Below are positions 7,923 through 15,808 of a stretch of 42,920 nt of DNA, piece after piece. The DNA is taken from positions 1 through 42,920 of the IMG/VR virus record IMGVR_UViG_3300030102_001245, one strand, 5' to 3'. The notes under the pieces were generated by a model that was given only the letters and a program-made list of their open reading frames with translations, was not told the DNA's origin and searched no databases. The DNA comes from a virus. Position 1 is the stretch's first letter, and every line of letters begins with the position of its first letter. The position numbers and the translations under genes are program-made.

Positions 7923-8272
7923 TATGAAGGCTCCTCTATTGCAGACTCTGAAGTAATATCAAACATGAGTGGCTCACCATCCAATACCCTTGGAATCCTT
8001 ATGTAATCACCATCATTGTCCATTATGTCTACCCTGTATACTTTGTTTATCCCCATTGCGTTACTAGAAGAATCTGTAGCACTATCAGATAAATCATAAA
8101 ATGTTTGATTTGCTACTATGTTAACTTTTGCAGACATTGACTTTTGAGAGTATTGACCAAGTTCATTTAATGCATCGTTAATTAAAGATATAATATATGT
8201 TTCTGGGGCATCAGGAAAAACCTGTCTAACCCTACTGATAATTTGTTTTACTGTTAAAGAATGTATTGCCAT
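7922..8272 (-). CDS. Head-tail adaptor-like protein (116 aa)
   Basis: The N-terminal helix pair (VKQIISRVRQVFPDAPETY, then LINDALNELGQY) followed by a beta-rich part (NIVANQTFYDLSD) and YRVDIMDNDGDYIRIPRV resembles the layout of short phage adaptor proteins that dock on the portal: helical bundle plus small beta domain. It starts directly at the stop of the 368-residue gene (overlap of one base). Assignment is by layout and position. Confidence 0.55.
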   Translation of the reverse strand: MAIHSLTVKQIISRVRQVFPDAPETYIISLINDALNELGQYSQKSMSAKVNIVANQTFYDLSDSATDSSSNAMGINKVYRVDIMDNDGDYIRIPRVLDGEPLMFDITSESAIEEPS

Positions 8273-9378
8273 TATTTCAACGCCTGTATTCCCTTATCAT
8301 AATCTGCCTGTAATTTAGCTTGTTGTTTCTCATATTTACCATACTCACTTGCATCAGCCGCTAGCCTTGCCTGCACTTCATTTCCATAGGCCTGAGCGAT
8401 GTTAATTTTTGCTTGTATTTCGTTAGCGTATCCTTGAGCCGCATTTAGCAACCCGCTTACTACCTGACCATAACCACTTACTTGAGACATTCTAGCGTTT
8501 ACTTCTCCAGCAAAAGCCTGTGCTTCATTTGCGGATGCATTAGCCTCAGACAAAAAACCATTTCCTACCTGAACATGACTAGCCGCTAATTCCGTATCTT
8601 CATTAGAAGAGTTAGCTGAAATTACTGCTAAATCAAATTCTGAATTAGCCAGAGACACAGCCGTATTTATCTTATCAGCCGCAGTGTTAATAGCTGTTAA
8701 TGCAGTATCTACATCAGCATCTACTTGAGTTGCAGATTCTCCAAGCTGTGTAACGGCATCGTCTACCTGAGTATTAATTAAATCGCATATAGATTGAGTT
8801 TCATCTAACTCTGTGTTTATAGCAGTTAAGGCTGTTAACACATCTGAATTAACAGATTTACTTGCTAATATATTTTGTAAAGATTTTATTGCACCATAAA
8901 TAGGAACAAGGTATTCAGCATCATCTGGAAACTTAGCAATGGTGCTGTCACCAAAAGCAACCGTAGGATAATTCAGTGTATGCACATGAGCGTTCTGAGC
9001 ATTAGTAGGTGAAGGGACAACAACTAAAGTATTATTTGTAACATAGTAGGCAGGGTCTGTAACGGTAGCCGCCATCATGTCATCAGCATCTCTAATACGT
9101 CCATTTAACTCAGCAGGTACTCTTCTGCAAGGCTGGTTTATTGCACCATCATCTCTAGTTACACTAAATATCTCAGAACCCAAAAGAGTAAGGCTTTGAC
9201 TACTGCCATTCAAATCGTTTGCAGTTGTAAACAAAGCTTGCTTTGATCTTGGTAGTGTATTTAAGATTTCTTTAGCACCATCTGTTAAGAACTGAGAGAG
9301 TTCTGACTGTGTTGGTGCACTACTACCATCTATATCTAAACTTGTTAACGCTTCTACCTGTGCTTCAAATGTTGCCAT
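8272..9378 (-). CDS. Adaptor or tail-tube protein with long coiled-coil tail (368 aa)
   Basis: The first ~170 residues look like a folded domain with SQFLTDGAKEILNTLPRSK and PSPTNAQNAHVHTLNYPTVA. This kind of N-terminus is common in predicted connector proteins of marine phages. From about residue 175 the protein becomes Ala/Asn/Glu-rich with repeated units such as ANEAQAFAGEVNARM and QAYGNEVQARLAADASEYG, indicating a long helical, trimer-like stalk. The combination suggests a tail component that attaches a fibre or plugs the tail. It lies between the basic-protein cluster and the adaptor-like gene. Confidence 0.6.
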   Translation of the reverse strand: MATFEAQVEALTSLDIDGSSAPTQSELSQFLTDGAKEILNTLPRSKQALFTTANDLNGSSQSLTLLGSEIFSVTRDDGAINQPCRRVPAELNGRIRDADDMMAATVTDPAYYVTNNTLVVVPSPTNAQNAHVHTLNYPTVAFGDSTIAKFPDDAEYLVPIYGAIKSLQNILASKSVNSDVLTALTAINTELDETQSICDLINTQVDDAVTQLGESATQVDADVDTALTAINTAADKINTAVSLANSEFDLAVISANSSNEDTELAASHVQVGNGFLSEANASANEAQAFAGEVNARMSQVSGYGQVVSGLLNAAQGYANEIQAKINIAQAYGNEVQARLAADASEYGKYEKQQAKLQADYDKGIQALK

Positions 9379-9381
9379 GTA

Positions 9382-9696
9382 TTACTTCTTCTTTCTTCTA
9401 GTCGTTGTTTTCTTTTTAGCTGTTTTCTTTTTACCACCACGTATTAAATCTGCATCTGCTTTTCTAGCCCCACCTTTACCCGTAGCAAAACTTCTTACCC
9501 TGCCAGCGGCCCATTGATGAGCACTGACTCCGGGTCTAGAACCACTGGAGTAATATGCACCCAAACCCCTTGAGTACACTTTAGACAAAGTTCCTTTCGA
9601 TATTCCAGAGCTTTTGGAATACTTAGCAAGAACTGCGGCTTTACTTCCTCCGCTTTTTTTTCTTGCTGGTTTTCTTTTTGCTGGTTTTCTTGCCAC
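9382..9696 (-). CDS. Lys/Arg-rich protein with SKGTLSKVYSRG core (104 aa)
   Basis: Start is GTG 9696 with AAAGGAG five to six bases upstream. The protein has a basic head (MARKPAKRKPARKK), a folded core ISKGTLSKVYSRGLGAYYS, then RPGVSAHQWAAGRVRSF, and a basic tail (GKKKTAKKKTTTRRKKK). The core resembles the small DUF5824 domain of phages and giant viruses (from memory). The first 56 bases overlap, in a different frame, the end of the preceding gene; both frames encode Lys/Arg tails. Very basic ends suggest DNA or RNA binding, perhaps packaged with the genome, but this is inference from composition and its place among virion genes. Confidence 0.7.
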   Translation of the reverse strand: MARKPAKRKPARKKSGGSKAAVLAKYSKSSGISKGTLSKVYSRGLGAYYSSGSRPGVSAHQWAAGRVRSFATGKGGARKADADLIRGGKKKTAKKKTTTRRKKK

Positions 9697-9874
9697 TCTT
9701 ACTCCTTTGTTTCGATATCATATCCATCATTGCAGGTGTCAATGCACCTTCTCTATACATCTTACGTGTTCTTAATATCTCATCCTGTGTTTTCTTTTGG
9801 TTCTTAGAACCTTTAACATATTTTTTGGGTACGCCTCGTTTTGTCTTTGGTACTTTTTTAAACTTCCTAGTCAT
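9641..9874 (-). CDS. Very basic small protein (77 aa)
   Basis: Composed largely of Lys, Arg, Thr and Ser: MTRKFKKVPKTKRGVPKKY at the start and KKTSKKKTSKKKKRRK at the end, with a short helical patch (MYREGALTPAMMDMISKQR) in the middle. The 3' end overlaps the next gene by 56 bases in another frame. Starts one base after the stop region of the upstream gene. No catalytic motif. Composition resembles histone H1-like or protamine-like tails; a nucleic-acid condensing or virion role is plausible but unproven. Confidence 0.65.
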   Translation of the reverse strand: MTRKFKKVPKTKRGVPKKYVKGSKNQKKTQDEILRTRKMYREGALTPAMMDMISKQRSKSGKKTSKKKTSKKKKRRK

Positions 9875-9875
9875 G

Positions 9876-10172
9876 CTACTTTTTCTTTTTATTTGCTCTT
9901 CTAATAGCTTCTTTACCTTTTTTAAAAATCTGTACCTGTGTTCTCTTTCCCGCTACCTTTGACCTTTGCTCTCCAACTGTTAGTATCTGTATCTTACGAG
10001 CAAAAGGCTTTCTAATCCTTTTTACTTTTGCAACCGTTGCTCTGGCATCAGCAGGCGTTGCATATTTAATTCTTACTGTATCTTTTGGGTTTTCATCTGT
10101 GTACAATCTACGTCCACTGCCCTTTGGCTTTTTACCCGTGCCAACCTTCGGGTCTTTTTTCTTTCTAGTCAC
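9876..10172 (-). CDS. Very basic small protein (98 aa)
   Basis: Start is GTG 10172, overlapping the TAG of the 40-residue gene by one base. The product is strongly cationic (TRKKKDPKVGTGKKPKGSG; ending FKKGKEAIRRANKKKK) with a possible beta-rich middle (DTVRIKYATPADARATVAKV, then FARKIQILTVGEQRSKV). It is one of six consecutive small basic proteins between the capsid-stabilising protein and the connectors. Family not recognised. Confidence 0.65.
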   Translation of the reverse strand: MTRKKKDPKVGTGKKPKGSGRRLYTDENPKDTVRIKYATPADARATVAKVKRIRKPFARKIQILTVGEQRSKVAGKRTQVQIFKKGKEAIRRANKKKK

Positions 10173-10294
10173 TACTTCTTAATCTTCTTAACTTTACCGT
10201 TTTTTGTTCTAGCAAACTTATGGGTTTTTGTCTCTCTTATCAAGGTTCCATAATGTCTCTTTCCACCCCACATCCAGCTAACGGTTTTTGCCAT
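10172..10294 (-). CDS. Tiny basic protein (40 aa)
   Basis: ATG at 10294 overlaps the TAA of the upstream gene (TAATG) and the TAG at 10174-10172 overlaps the next GTG. The product starts MAKTVSWMWGGKRHYGTL and ends KNGKVKKIKK; Trp and aromatic residues in the first half, Lys-rich second half. The start and stop overlaps with both neighbours are the main support, since no ORF of this size is significant alone. Function unknown; it belongs to the same basic cluster. Confidence 0.65.
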   Translation of the reverse strand: MAKTVSWMWGGKRHYGTLIRETKTHKFARTKNGKVKKIKK

Positions 10295-10542
10295 TACTTT
10301 CCAACTTTCTTCTGAGCCATTTTATGAGAAGCTCCAAAGCTCTTACCTTTCTTCATTGCATTAGCCATCATCTTCAAGTGTTTTGCTGTGTGATGCTTTG
10401 AATGTTTTTTCATAGCATTTGCCTGTCTCGTAGTAAGACCAGCCATAGAAACACCTTTTACACTCTTTGGTGCTTTCATTGCTTTTGCTTTTGCTTTTGG
10501 CCTTCCTTTTTTAGAACCATATGTTCCCTTACCCATTGGCAT
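10294..10542 (-). CDS. Lys/Met/Ala-rich small protein (82 aa)
   Basis: MPMGKGTYGSKKGRPKAKA at the N-terminus and repeated helical units (AMKKHSKHHTAKHLKMMANA, then MKKGKSFGASHKMAQKK). The His/Lys/Met-rich helices give a strongly positive amphipathic protein similar in feel to minor capsid-associated or DNA-binding peptides. Preceded by AAAAGGAG. I recall similar MP.GKGTYG.KKGRP starts in predicted proteins of marine phages, without a known function. Confidence 0.65.
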   Translation of the reverse strand: MPMGKGTYGSKKGRPKAKAKAMKAPKSVKGVSMAGLTTRQANAMKKHSKHHTAKHLKMMANAMKKGKSFGASHKMAQKKVGK

Positions 10543-10554
10543 AATAAACTCCTT

Positions 10555-10857
10555 TTACCATTTTACTTTATGACTCCAATACCTAGCAGATAACTTACTA
10601 GGATTAGGGTCTTGTGCATTATGTCTAGCGTAATATGATTTACGCCTTGCTTTGTCTTTTTTGCTTTTTGGATTTTTACCAGCACCTCGTACTCCCTGCT
10701 GTCCAAACCTTATTGTTTTTACTTTTGATCCCACCTTAGCAACCACAACATGTGATTTAGTAGGATGACCGGGAGTTCTTTTTGGTTTGTTATAACCAGA
10801 CACTCCTGCCTTTGCAAGCCTTGAATCTTTCTTTTTTCCTTTTTTTTTAGCTGGCAT
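10555..10857 (-). CDS. Basic protein with GNxxxxKKD(K)ARRKSYYARH motif (100 aa)
   Basis: A 100-residue Lys/Arg-rich protein. The C-terminal half contains KDKARRKSYYARHNAQDPN and then LSARYWSHKVKW. The block ARRKSYYARH next to PSKLSARYWSHK is recognisable as a recurrent element of predicted proteins from large DNA viruses and marine phages, but I cannot give it a secure domain name. It overlaps the upstream zinc-ribbon gene by 11 bases. Probably nucleic-acid binding or a virion component. Confidence 0.65.
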   Translation of the reverse strand: MPAKKKGKKKDSRLAKAGVSGYNKPKRTPGHPTKSHVVVAKVGSKVKTIRFGQQGVRGAGKNPKSKKDKARRKSYYARHNAQDPNPSKLSARYWSHKVKW

Positions 10858-11053
10858 AGCCTAAATTTTTTCTCATTTTTTCTGTATTTTGTTGTATGGA
10901 CTGAGTTGACAACTCTACATCTGTTCTCTTTCCTAGGTCAGATGTCATCCATAGATTTGTAGTAAATTTACTTTCAGAAGCTTTTTTACCGCAATACTTA
11001 CAGTAAAACCATCCCTCTCTGTTTTCTTTATCACAATGCATACACTTTTTCAT
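10847..11053 (-). CDS. Zinc-ribbon protein (68 aa)
   Basis: Four cysteines in CxxC pairs (C4, C7, C18, C21: KKCMHCDKENREGWFYCKYC) form a short zinc ribbon followed by a helical region containing QSIQQNTEKMRKNLGY. AAAGGAGAAACT precedes ATG 11053. It is the first gene of the basic-protein cluster and is separated from the capsid genes by a 10-bp perfect hairpin. Small zinc ribbons of this type bind nucleic acids or stabilise structure; the precise role is not known. Confidence 0.7.
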   Translation of the reverse strand: MKKCMHCDKENREGWFYCKYCGKKASESKFTTNLWMTSDLGKRTDVELSTQSIQQNTEKMRKNLGYAS

Positions 11054-11074
11054 AGTTTCTCCTTTCTAGGTTTC

Positions 11075-11101
11075 AGGGGTTGTCTTTTATTGACAACCCC
11101 T
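11075..11101 (-). terminator. Intergenic hairpin between capsid and basic-protein genes
   Basis: AGGGGTTGTC (11075-11084), a 7-base loop and GACAACCCCT (11092-11101) form a perfect 10-bp stem. Read on the minus strand it lies after the 143-residue gene and before the zinc-ribbon gene. No U-run follows, so it is more likely a partial terminator or a transcript-stability element that favours the upstream capsid genes than a strong terminator. Confidence 0.55.
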
Positions 11102-11136
11102 ACAGTACCTAAAACTGTTATCCTTATTTATTCGGA

Positions 11137-11568
11137 TTATGATGTTGTTATAGAACCGTTAATACCGGACAGTGCACTTCCAACATACTCACCACCAACA
11201 AACATAAGCTCAACATAATCAGCTTTTTGAGCTGAAGTGCCAATGATTACGTTTGATACTTGAGTTCCAACTGTAGAAGCCGCTGTTCCAGTTACGTCTA
11301 GACCAACAAAACTAATGATAGCACTTCCAGCCGCTAATGTAATAGCACCTGTTGGCGTTTCTTCCTCTACGATGAATTTATAGTATACACCATCTTCACC
11401 AGAAGAAGCTGTTGGCAATGTTATTGAATAAGCACCGCCAGCAGAATCAAGCAAGAAAACCTTGCCACTATCGTCATTTGTTAAGGTTCTAGCCGCTACG
11501 ATTTTTTCAACCTTTTTCTTTAATCCAAAAGTTGAACCGCTACTTTCATTAAGATAATCAGCTCTCAT
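11137..11568 (-). CDS. Probable capsid decoration or stabilising protein (143 aa)
   Basis: Encoded directly after the major capsid gene. Beta-rich, with ARTLTNDDSGKVFLLDSAGG and YSITLPTASSGEDGVYYKFI. The block LT..DSGK.F.LD..GG...TLP is typical of a family of small beta-fold phage virion proteins often labelled decoration proteins. It probably trimerises on the capsid surface. The assignment rests on position and the motif; no search was run. Confidence 0.65.
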   Translation of the reverse strand: MRADYLNESSGSTFGLKKKVEKIVAARTLTNDDSGKVFLLDSAGGAYSITLPTASSGEDGVYYKFIVEEETPTGAITLAAGSAIISFVGLDVTGTAASTVGTQVSNVIIGTSAQKADYVELMFVGGEYVGSALSGINGSITTS

Positions 11569-11569
11569 C

Positions 11570-12934
11570 TTAGACTCCTTCTAGGTTAAACAGTGCATGT
11601 GACTCAGGAAGAGTTACTTCAAGACCAGCTTCGGTCAAGATCATATCTTTCCTTAAATCCTCATCAGCACCTTGTACGTTAGTCATAACTTGCGTATCAC
11701 GATTGATACCGTTACCGATCAACGGACGATATGCCAACTGAGTCATGTCAGCCATAAGCATAAAACCAGATGCAATACCTCTAAACAATGGCTCTTTTAC
11801 AAGATTCAATGTTCCGTGTATTGTATCAATGACCATTACAGAATGACCAAATGACCCTTCTCTAGAATCAAAATTCATTCTAAAAGGCATATTGTTTGCT
11901 GAACCTATAGAAGCATCAAGGAACTTTCCATCACCTAGTTTGTTGAAGAATGTAATTACTGGTAAACTACATAGAACCAGTTTTTCTGACATTCCACCCC
12001 TAGCAGGATCAAAGATTACCTCAAGGTCTCCAAGCAATCTATCGTAAGTTAGGTTTGCCTGTGATACACTTCTATAGTAAGCACTACCAGATGCATAGCT
12101 GAAATCATCTGTTCCAGTTTTTGGAGATACATTTTTCACAATGTGTCCAACTAGACCTTCAGTGTACTGGATGCCACCTACACGAGCTTTTTGACCGAAG
12201 AGCATAGCTCTTTCAATATCAATTTTGTGCTCACGTAATTTAGTAGCCCAGATACGATTCCACTCTTCAGCATACCCACGATAGCGAGTTGCATAAGCAG
12301 TGTTTGTCATCTCTGCCGCTGTTTTAAAAATCTGGGTGTACCCAAAATCGTCTTCTAACTCAGAAGAGAATACATCGGGTGAACCAGAACCTTCTTCAAA
12401 TGAAGAACCTATGATTTGAGCTACGTCATCATCAGCAATGCTATTACTTCCACTTACAGCAGATACATCAATTACCTTACCTGTAAATGTGGATTGATTG
12501 CTTGCATGAGCAACTCCTGAATCTACTCTCACTAATGCCTGACCGTATCCATCTGTATCATCTTTCGTTCCGACGGCTAAGACCATACCTTTAATCAGGT
12601 ACTCTACAGCGGCTCCATCAGCAGTATCAACAGTAAATGAATACGAAGAACCTGCGGCAACCGTACCAACAGCACCCTTAATCAAAAGAGAACGGTCTGT
12701 AAAACTAATTCGGTTACGATTTTCTAAATAACGGAACACGGGGTCATCGGTAGGTGATTTAGCAACCTGATTAAGATATACGAAGAATGGTGATTCTTCT
12801 GGAACTAACTCGGCAACTCTGTCACCGAAGTTAAATATTCGTCTTCTATCCGGTCTTTGACCTACACCAGCATCAGAGGTAGTAGCTGTTATATCACTGG
12901 ATTTTAATACTCCAGAATTAAATGATATTGCCAT
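11570..12934 (-). CDS. Major capsid protein, SU10/DUF5309-like (454 aa)
   Basis: Length, position after the scaffold gene and sequence fit the SU10-type HK97-fold major capsid protein family (DUF5309). N-terminal arm MAISFNSGVLKSSD; PEESPFFVYLNQVAKSPTDD; a helical stretch TAYATRYRGYAEEWNRIWAT followed by REHKIDIERAMLFGQKAR, which resembles the spine-helix region of these proteins; and late beta-rich segments. It forms the icosahedral shell around the genome. A glycine/serine-rich insertion at about residues 90-190 may be a surface domain. Preceded by AAAGGTAAT. Confidence 0.85.
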   Translation of the reverse strand: MAISFNSGVLKSSDITATTSDAGVGQRPDRRRIFNFGDRVAELVPEESPFFVYLNQVAKSPTDDPVFRYLENRNRISFTDRSLLIKGAVGTVAAGSSYSFTVDTADGAAVEYLIKGMVLAVGTKDDTDGYGQALVRVDSGVAHASNQSTFTGKVIDVSAVSGSNSIADDDVAQIIGSSFEEGSGSPDVFSSELEDDFGYTQIFKTAAEMTNTAYATRYRGYAEEWNRIWATKLREHKIDIERAMLFGQKARVGGIQYTEGLVGHIVKNVSPKTGTDDFSYASGSAYYRSVSQANLTYDRLLGDLEVIFDPARGGMSEKLVLCSLPVITFFNKLGDGKFLDASIGSANNMPFRMNFDSREGSFGHSVMVIDTIHGTLNLVKEPLFRGIASGFMLMADMTQLAYRPLIGNGINRDTQVMTNVQGADEDLRKDMILTEAGLEVTLPESHALFNLEGV

Positions 12935-12967
12935 TTTATTACCTTTGTGTTATGTGGTTATTATTAA

Positions 12968-13753
12968 TCACGGTAATCTTCCAGAACCTCCAGTCGATAT
13001 GATCGAGTCAAACATCCTATCAGCATCATTGCGTTGAGATGTCTGTGGCTGTCCTTGAAGCACTCCTGCTGTGCGAGGAGCCTGCTTTGCCGCAGTTACC
13101 GCTTCCATTGTATCATTGTTTGCAACAGATTGACCGTTTTGCATCTGCCAAAGTTTAACTAGATTGTTCAAACCTACTCTCTCTTTTGGCTGTGTTGTGA
13201 ATTGCAAGAAATCATTTATGTCATTGTCTGACATCTTGTATGTTCCCCTTAATTCATTCACAGTGTTTTGCATTTGCATTTCAGACTGTATCTGTTGCTG
13301 TTGTTGGGATAATGCAGACTGCAATCTCTGCTGAACCATATTTTCTATTTTGTTATTTACATATCGTCCAGATTCAGAGTTTTCATCTGTAAAAGCATCC
13401 CAAGGATTGAAATCGTCCTTACCAACTGTTTGCTCTGGTTGCTGTTGTGTTTGTTTTCCGGCAATACCATCTTCAAGAGTTTTTACCAAGTCTGGTCTCT
13501 GCTCCAGTAGTTGAAGGATTTGAGCACCTTGTTGCAATTTAGCATTTTCGGCCTGAGCACGATCATACATAGATTGAAACTTCTTTGCTTCTGCTTCATA
13601 ATCTATAGAAGTAGACTGTTCTTGTGTAGGTTCTTGATTTTCAGCTACAAGCTCTGGGCCTGCCTGCTGACTGATAATATCCTCTTCAAAAGCACTATTA
13701 GCACCGGGCTGTTCGCTAGGGACATTCATTTCCTGTTGTTCTAGTGTTGACAT
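12968..13753 (-). CDS. Scaffolding protein (261 aa)
   Basis: An acidic, Gln-rich, low-complexity N-terminal half, a coiled-coil centre (FQSMYDRAQAENAKLQQGAQ; QQRLQSALSQQQQQIQ) and a short C-terminal part (NDADRMFDSIISTGGSG). This is the typical make-up of a phage scaffold that directs procapsid assembly, located between portal and major capsid genes as in most podoviruses. The C-terminal helix would be expected to contact the capsid protein. Confidence 0.8.
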   Translation of the reverse strand: MSTLEQQEMNVPSEQPGANSAFEEDIISQQAGPELVAENQEPTQEQSTSIDYEAEAKKFQSMYDRAQAENAKLQQGAQILQLLEQRPDLVKTLEDGIAGKQTQQQPEQTVGKDDFNPWDAFTDENSESGRYVNNKIENMVQQRLQSALSQQQQQIQSEMQMQNTVNELRGTYKMSDNDINDFLQFTTQPKERVGLNNLVKLWQMQNGQSVANNDTMEAVTAAKQAPRTAGVLQGQPQTSQRNDADRMFDSIISTGGSGRLP

Positions 13754-13772
13754 AGTTTCTCCTTAGATGTCT

Positions 13773-15803
13773 TTAGGCTTCTGGAGCAGAACTGACTTTT
13801 CTCTGAACATCTTTCAGATTGTTAGCCAATTTCTCAACCTCAAGCTTCACCTCATTTTCTAGTTTTCCACGTTGTACCCTTCTATCTGCTTTAGACTCAG
13901 AATTGATTTCGGATAGCCTAGATTTAAACTTCTCGACTTCAACTCTCTTTCTATCACTGACAGACTCTCTTTGGGCAGTTTGCAAGTCACCCTGCAAATT
14001 CTTTATCTGTTCCTGCATTGCCTGTATCTGCTGTTGCAACAACTGCTTCTCTTCTGTTCTACGCATAATACCTTCCTTATCAAACAACTCAGGATTCTTC
14101 TTTAACACCTCGTAACGATCAACAATTCCTAACTGGAACGCTTCTAAGTAAACAGCAAGCTCTGCATATTTACTAGATGGCAATGTTGATCCGGGCTCAA
14201 TTCTTACATCATGCTGATCTAACATGTGTCTTTCTTTCTTTAAATCTAACACAGCTTGGGAAACATCTGTATAGAAATTTGCCATAACTTCAGTTATATT
14301 GTTATTTGGCTGTGCTAATCTAAAAATCTTTTTGTATGTGTAGTGACCTTTGGATAGGTTATACAATACCTTACCCAACTTATTCATACTAAACTCTATG
14401 TCTCTGAGTTTAGACTTTGGTCTTTCACTACCCAAGGCAATCATTCTTTCTGTTGCTCTCATAGTCTCTGGAGCTTTTTCTGCAAAGCCATGCATCATCT
14501 CAGGAAGGCCAAATATAAAATCTATATAAAACTCTGACTGCTGTATCAACCTATAGAACTCACCAGCTAAAGGTTGAGGGGCTGGGTAGTGCGGTTCACC
14601 TTGGGATGAATCAACTTCTATTACGGCATTGGGGTTTGCCCAGTCTTTCTCTAACTGATCTATATCGTCCACACTACCCAAAGGAACTAACAATTTTAAC
14701 CCTGCTGAAGCTTGTGCATGAGACAGTGCAAGTGACCATAACTTATTTAAAAGTCTTTGCATAGGTCTAGCTCTTGAAACATCTGACTTGGGATAAGGAG
14801 TGCCAGTCCAGATATTTGGAAGGGGCACTATGGGATATTCATCGGTATTAAGTATCTGTTCATACAGCACAACCTCACCCATCGATGCACACACTTTTAC
14901 ACGAGTTTGTAAAACTTCTATGGTTGTAAATGCTCCAATGTCAAAAGCATCTGAGTTTTCTTCAAAGAACTTAGTATACTCTTCCTGAGAAAGAATATCC
15001 TCCTCCTGAGTCTTCATATCAATAACTCTGTAATAAGGAACTTTTACTTTATAAAATCTTTCTAACACCTGATACTTCTTTACTTGATAGTAGTCTTTGT
15101 CTTTTACATCTGCTGGCGTAAACACCACCATTGAGTTTTTATTCTGTGAAGATGGATAGTCTTCTTCATCGTATGTAAATCCAGATATATCGTTAATTAA
15201 ACCGGGTATAGTTTCTCCTGTTTCTGGATCGACTCTATCTCCTAATTCTGGGTAGAGGTTAACGGCTTGCTCACCTGTTAAGATGGTGGAAAGGATGATA
15301 CCATCAGAATCGCTAAACCAACGATCACGAGAGCTAGGAGAAGCATATACTCTAAACGGATCGACATAAGTAAACTTAACGTCACCTCTACCAAAATCTG
15401 ATTCTCTATCAATATAAGCATATAGATAGCCCATTCCTGTTGTAGCATAATCCTGTATGGCCTGTTTCATTTGCCAGTCACCATCAGAGTTTTGCCACAC
15501 ATAACCCATGATTGTTCTCCATAGAGTAGCAACCTGCACGTCTGAGTCTTCTCTTGGAGTCAATGTAAAAGCTGGTGCTCTTGCAGTTAAGACTGCTTTA
15601 AATTTTTCAATAGCCGCAGATACACGATCCATAGGTATGTCTGCCTGATTACGCTGTGATAGCTCGTCAGACTCGTCTTGACTAAAATGATTACCTAAAT
15701 AAAAATCGATATCTCTACGAGCTTCTGTATCCCACTCTGATCTTGAGTCACGCCACTGGCGGTACAATTCATCGTTATATAATGCTCTTGGGTCTTGTTC
15801 CAT
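13773..15803 (-). CDS. Portal protein, P22-like (676 aa)
   Basis: The start ALYNDELYRQWRDSRSEWD and RRDIDFYLGNHF, then AAIEKFKAVLTARAPAFTLT, match the early part of P22-like portal proteins. FIFGLPEMMHGFAEKAPETM and a late helical region follow. Residues of about 575-676 are a long coiled coil (EEKQLLQQQIQAMQEQIKNL and onward) that would form a helical barrel as in P22. It makes the dodecameric ring at the head vertex through which DNA enters and leaves and binds the terminase. ATG 15803 follows the upstream gene by five bases. Confidence 0.85.
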   Translation of the reverse strand: MEQDPRALYNDELYRQWRDSRSEWDTEARRDIDFYLGNHFSQDESDELSQRNQADIPMDRVSAAIEKFKAVLTARAPAFTLTPREDSDVQVATLWRTIMGYVWQNSDGDWQMKQAIQDYATTGMGYLYAYIDRESDFGRGDVKFTYVDPFRVYASPSSRDRWFSDSDGIILSTILTGEQAVNLYPELGDRVDPETGETIPGLINDISGFTYDEEDYPSSQNKNSMVVFTPADVKDKDYYQVKKYQVLERFYKVKVPYYRVIDMKTQEEDILSQEEYTKFFEENSDAFDIGAFTTIEVLQTRVKVCASMGEVVLYEQILNTDEYPIVPLPNIWTGTPYPKSDVSRARPMQRLLNKLWSLALSHAQASAGLKLLVPLGSVDDIDQLEKDWANPNAVIEVDSSQGEPHYPAPQPLAGEFYRLIQQSEFYIDFIFGLPEMMHGFAEKAPETMRATERMIALGSERPKSKLRDIEFSMNKLGKVLYNLSKGHYTYKKIFRLAQPNNNITEVMANFYTDVSQAVLDLKKERHMLDQHDVRIEPGSTLPSSKYAELAVYLEAFQLGIVDRYEVLKKNPELFDKEGIMRRTEEKQLLQQQIQAMQEQIKNLQGDLQTAQRESVSDRKRVEVEKFKSRLSEINSESKADRRVQRGKLENEVKLEVEKLANNLKDVQRKVSSAPEA

Positions 15804-15808
15804 GCTTT

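Noticed and set aside
9641-9874. Obligatory frameshift fusion of the two basic genes
   Set aside because: A +1 slip at the A8 run is possible, but the downstream gene has its own GTG with AAAGGAG.
9663-9962. Plus-strand 99-residue hydrophobic ORF over the basic-protein genes
   Set aside because: It is the antisense of Lys/Arg codons, which read as Phe/Leu/Ser; an artefact of composition.
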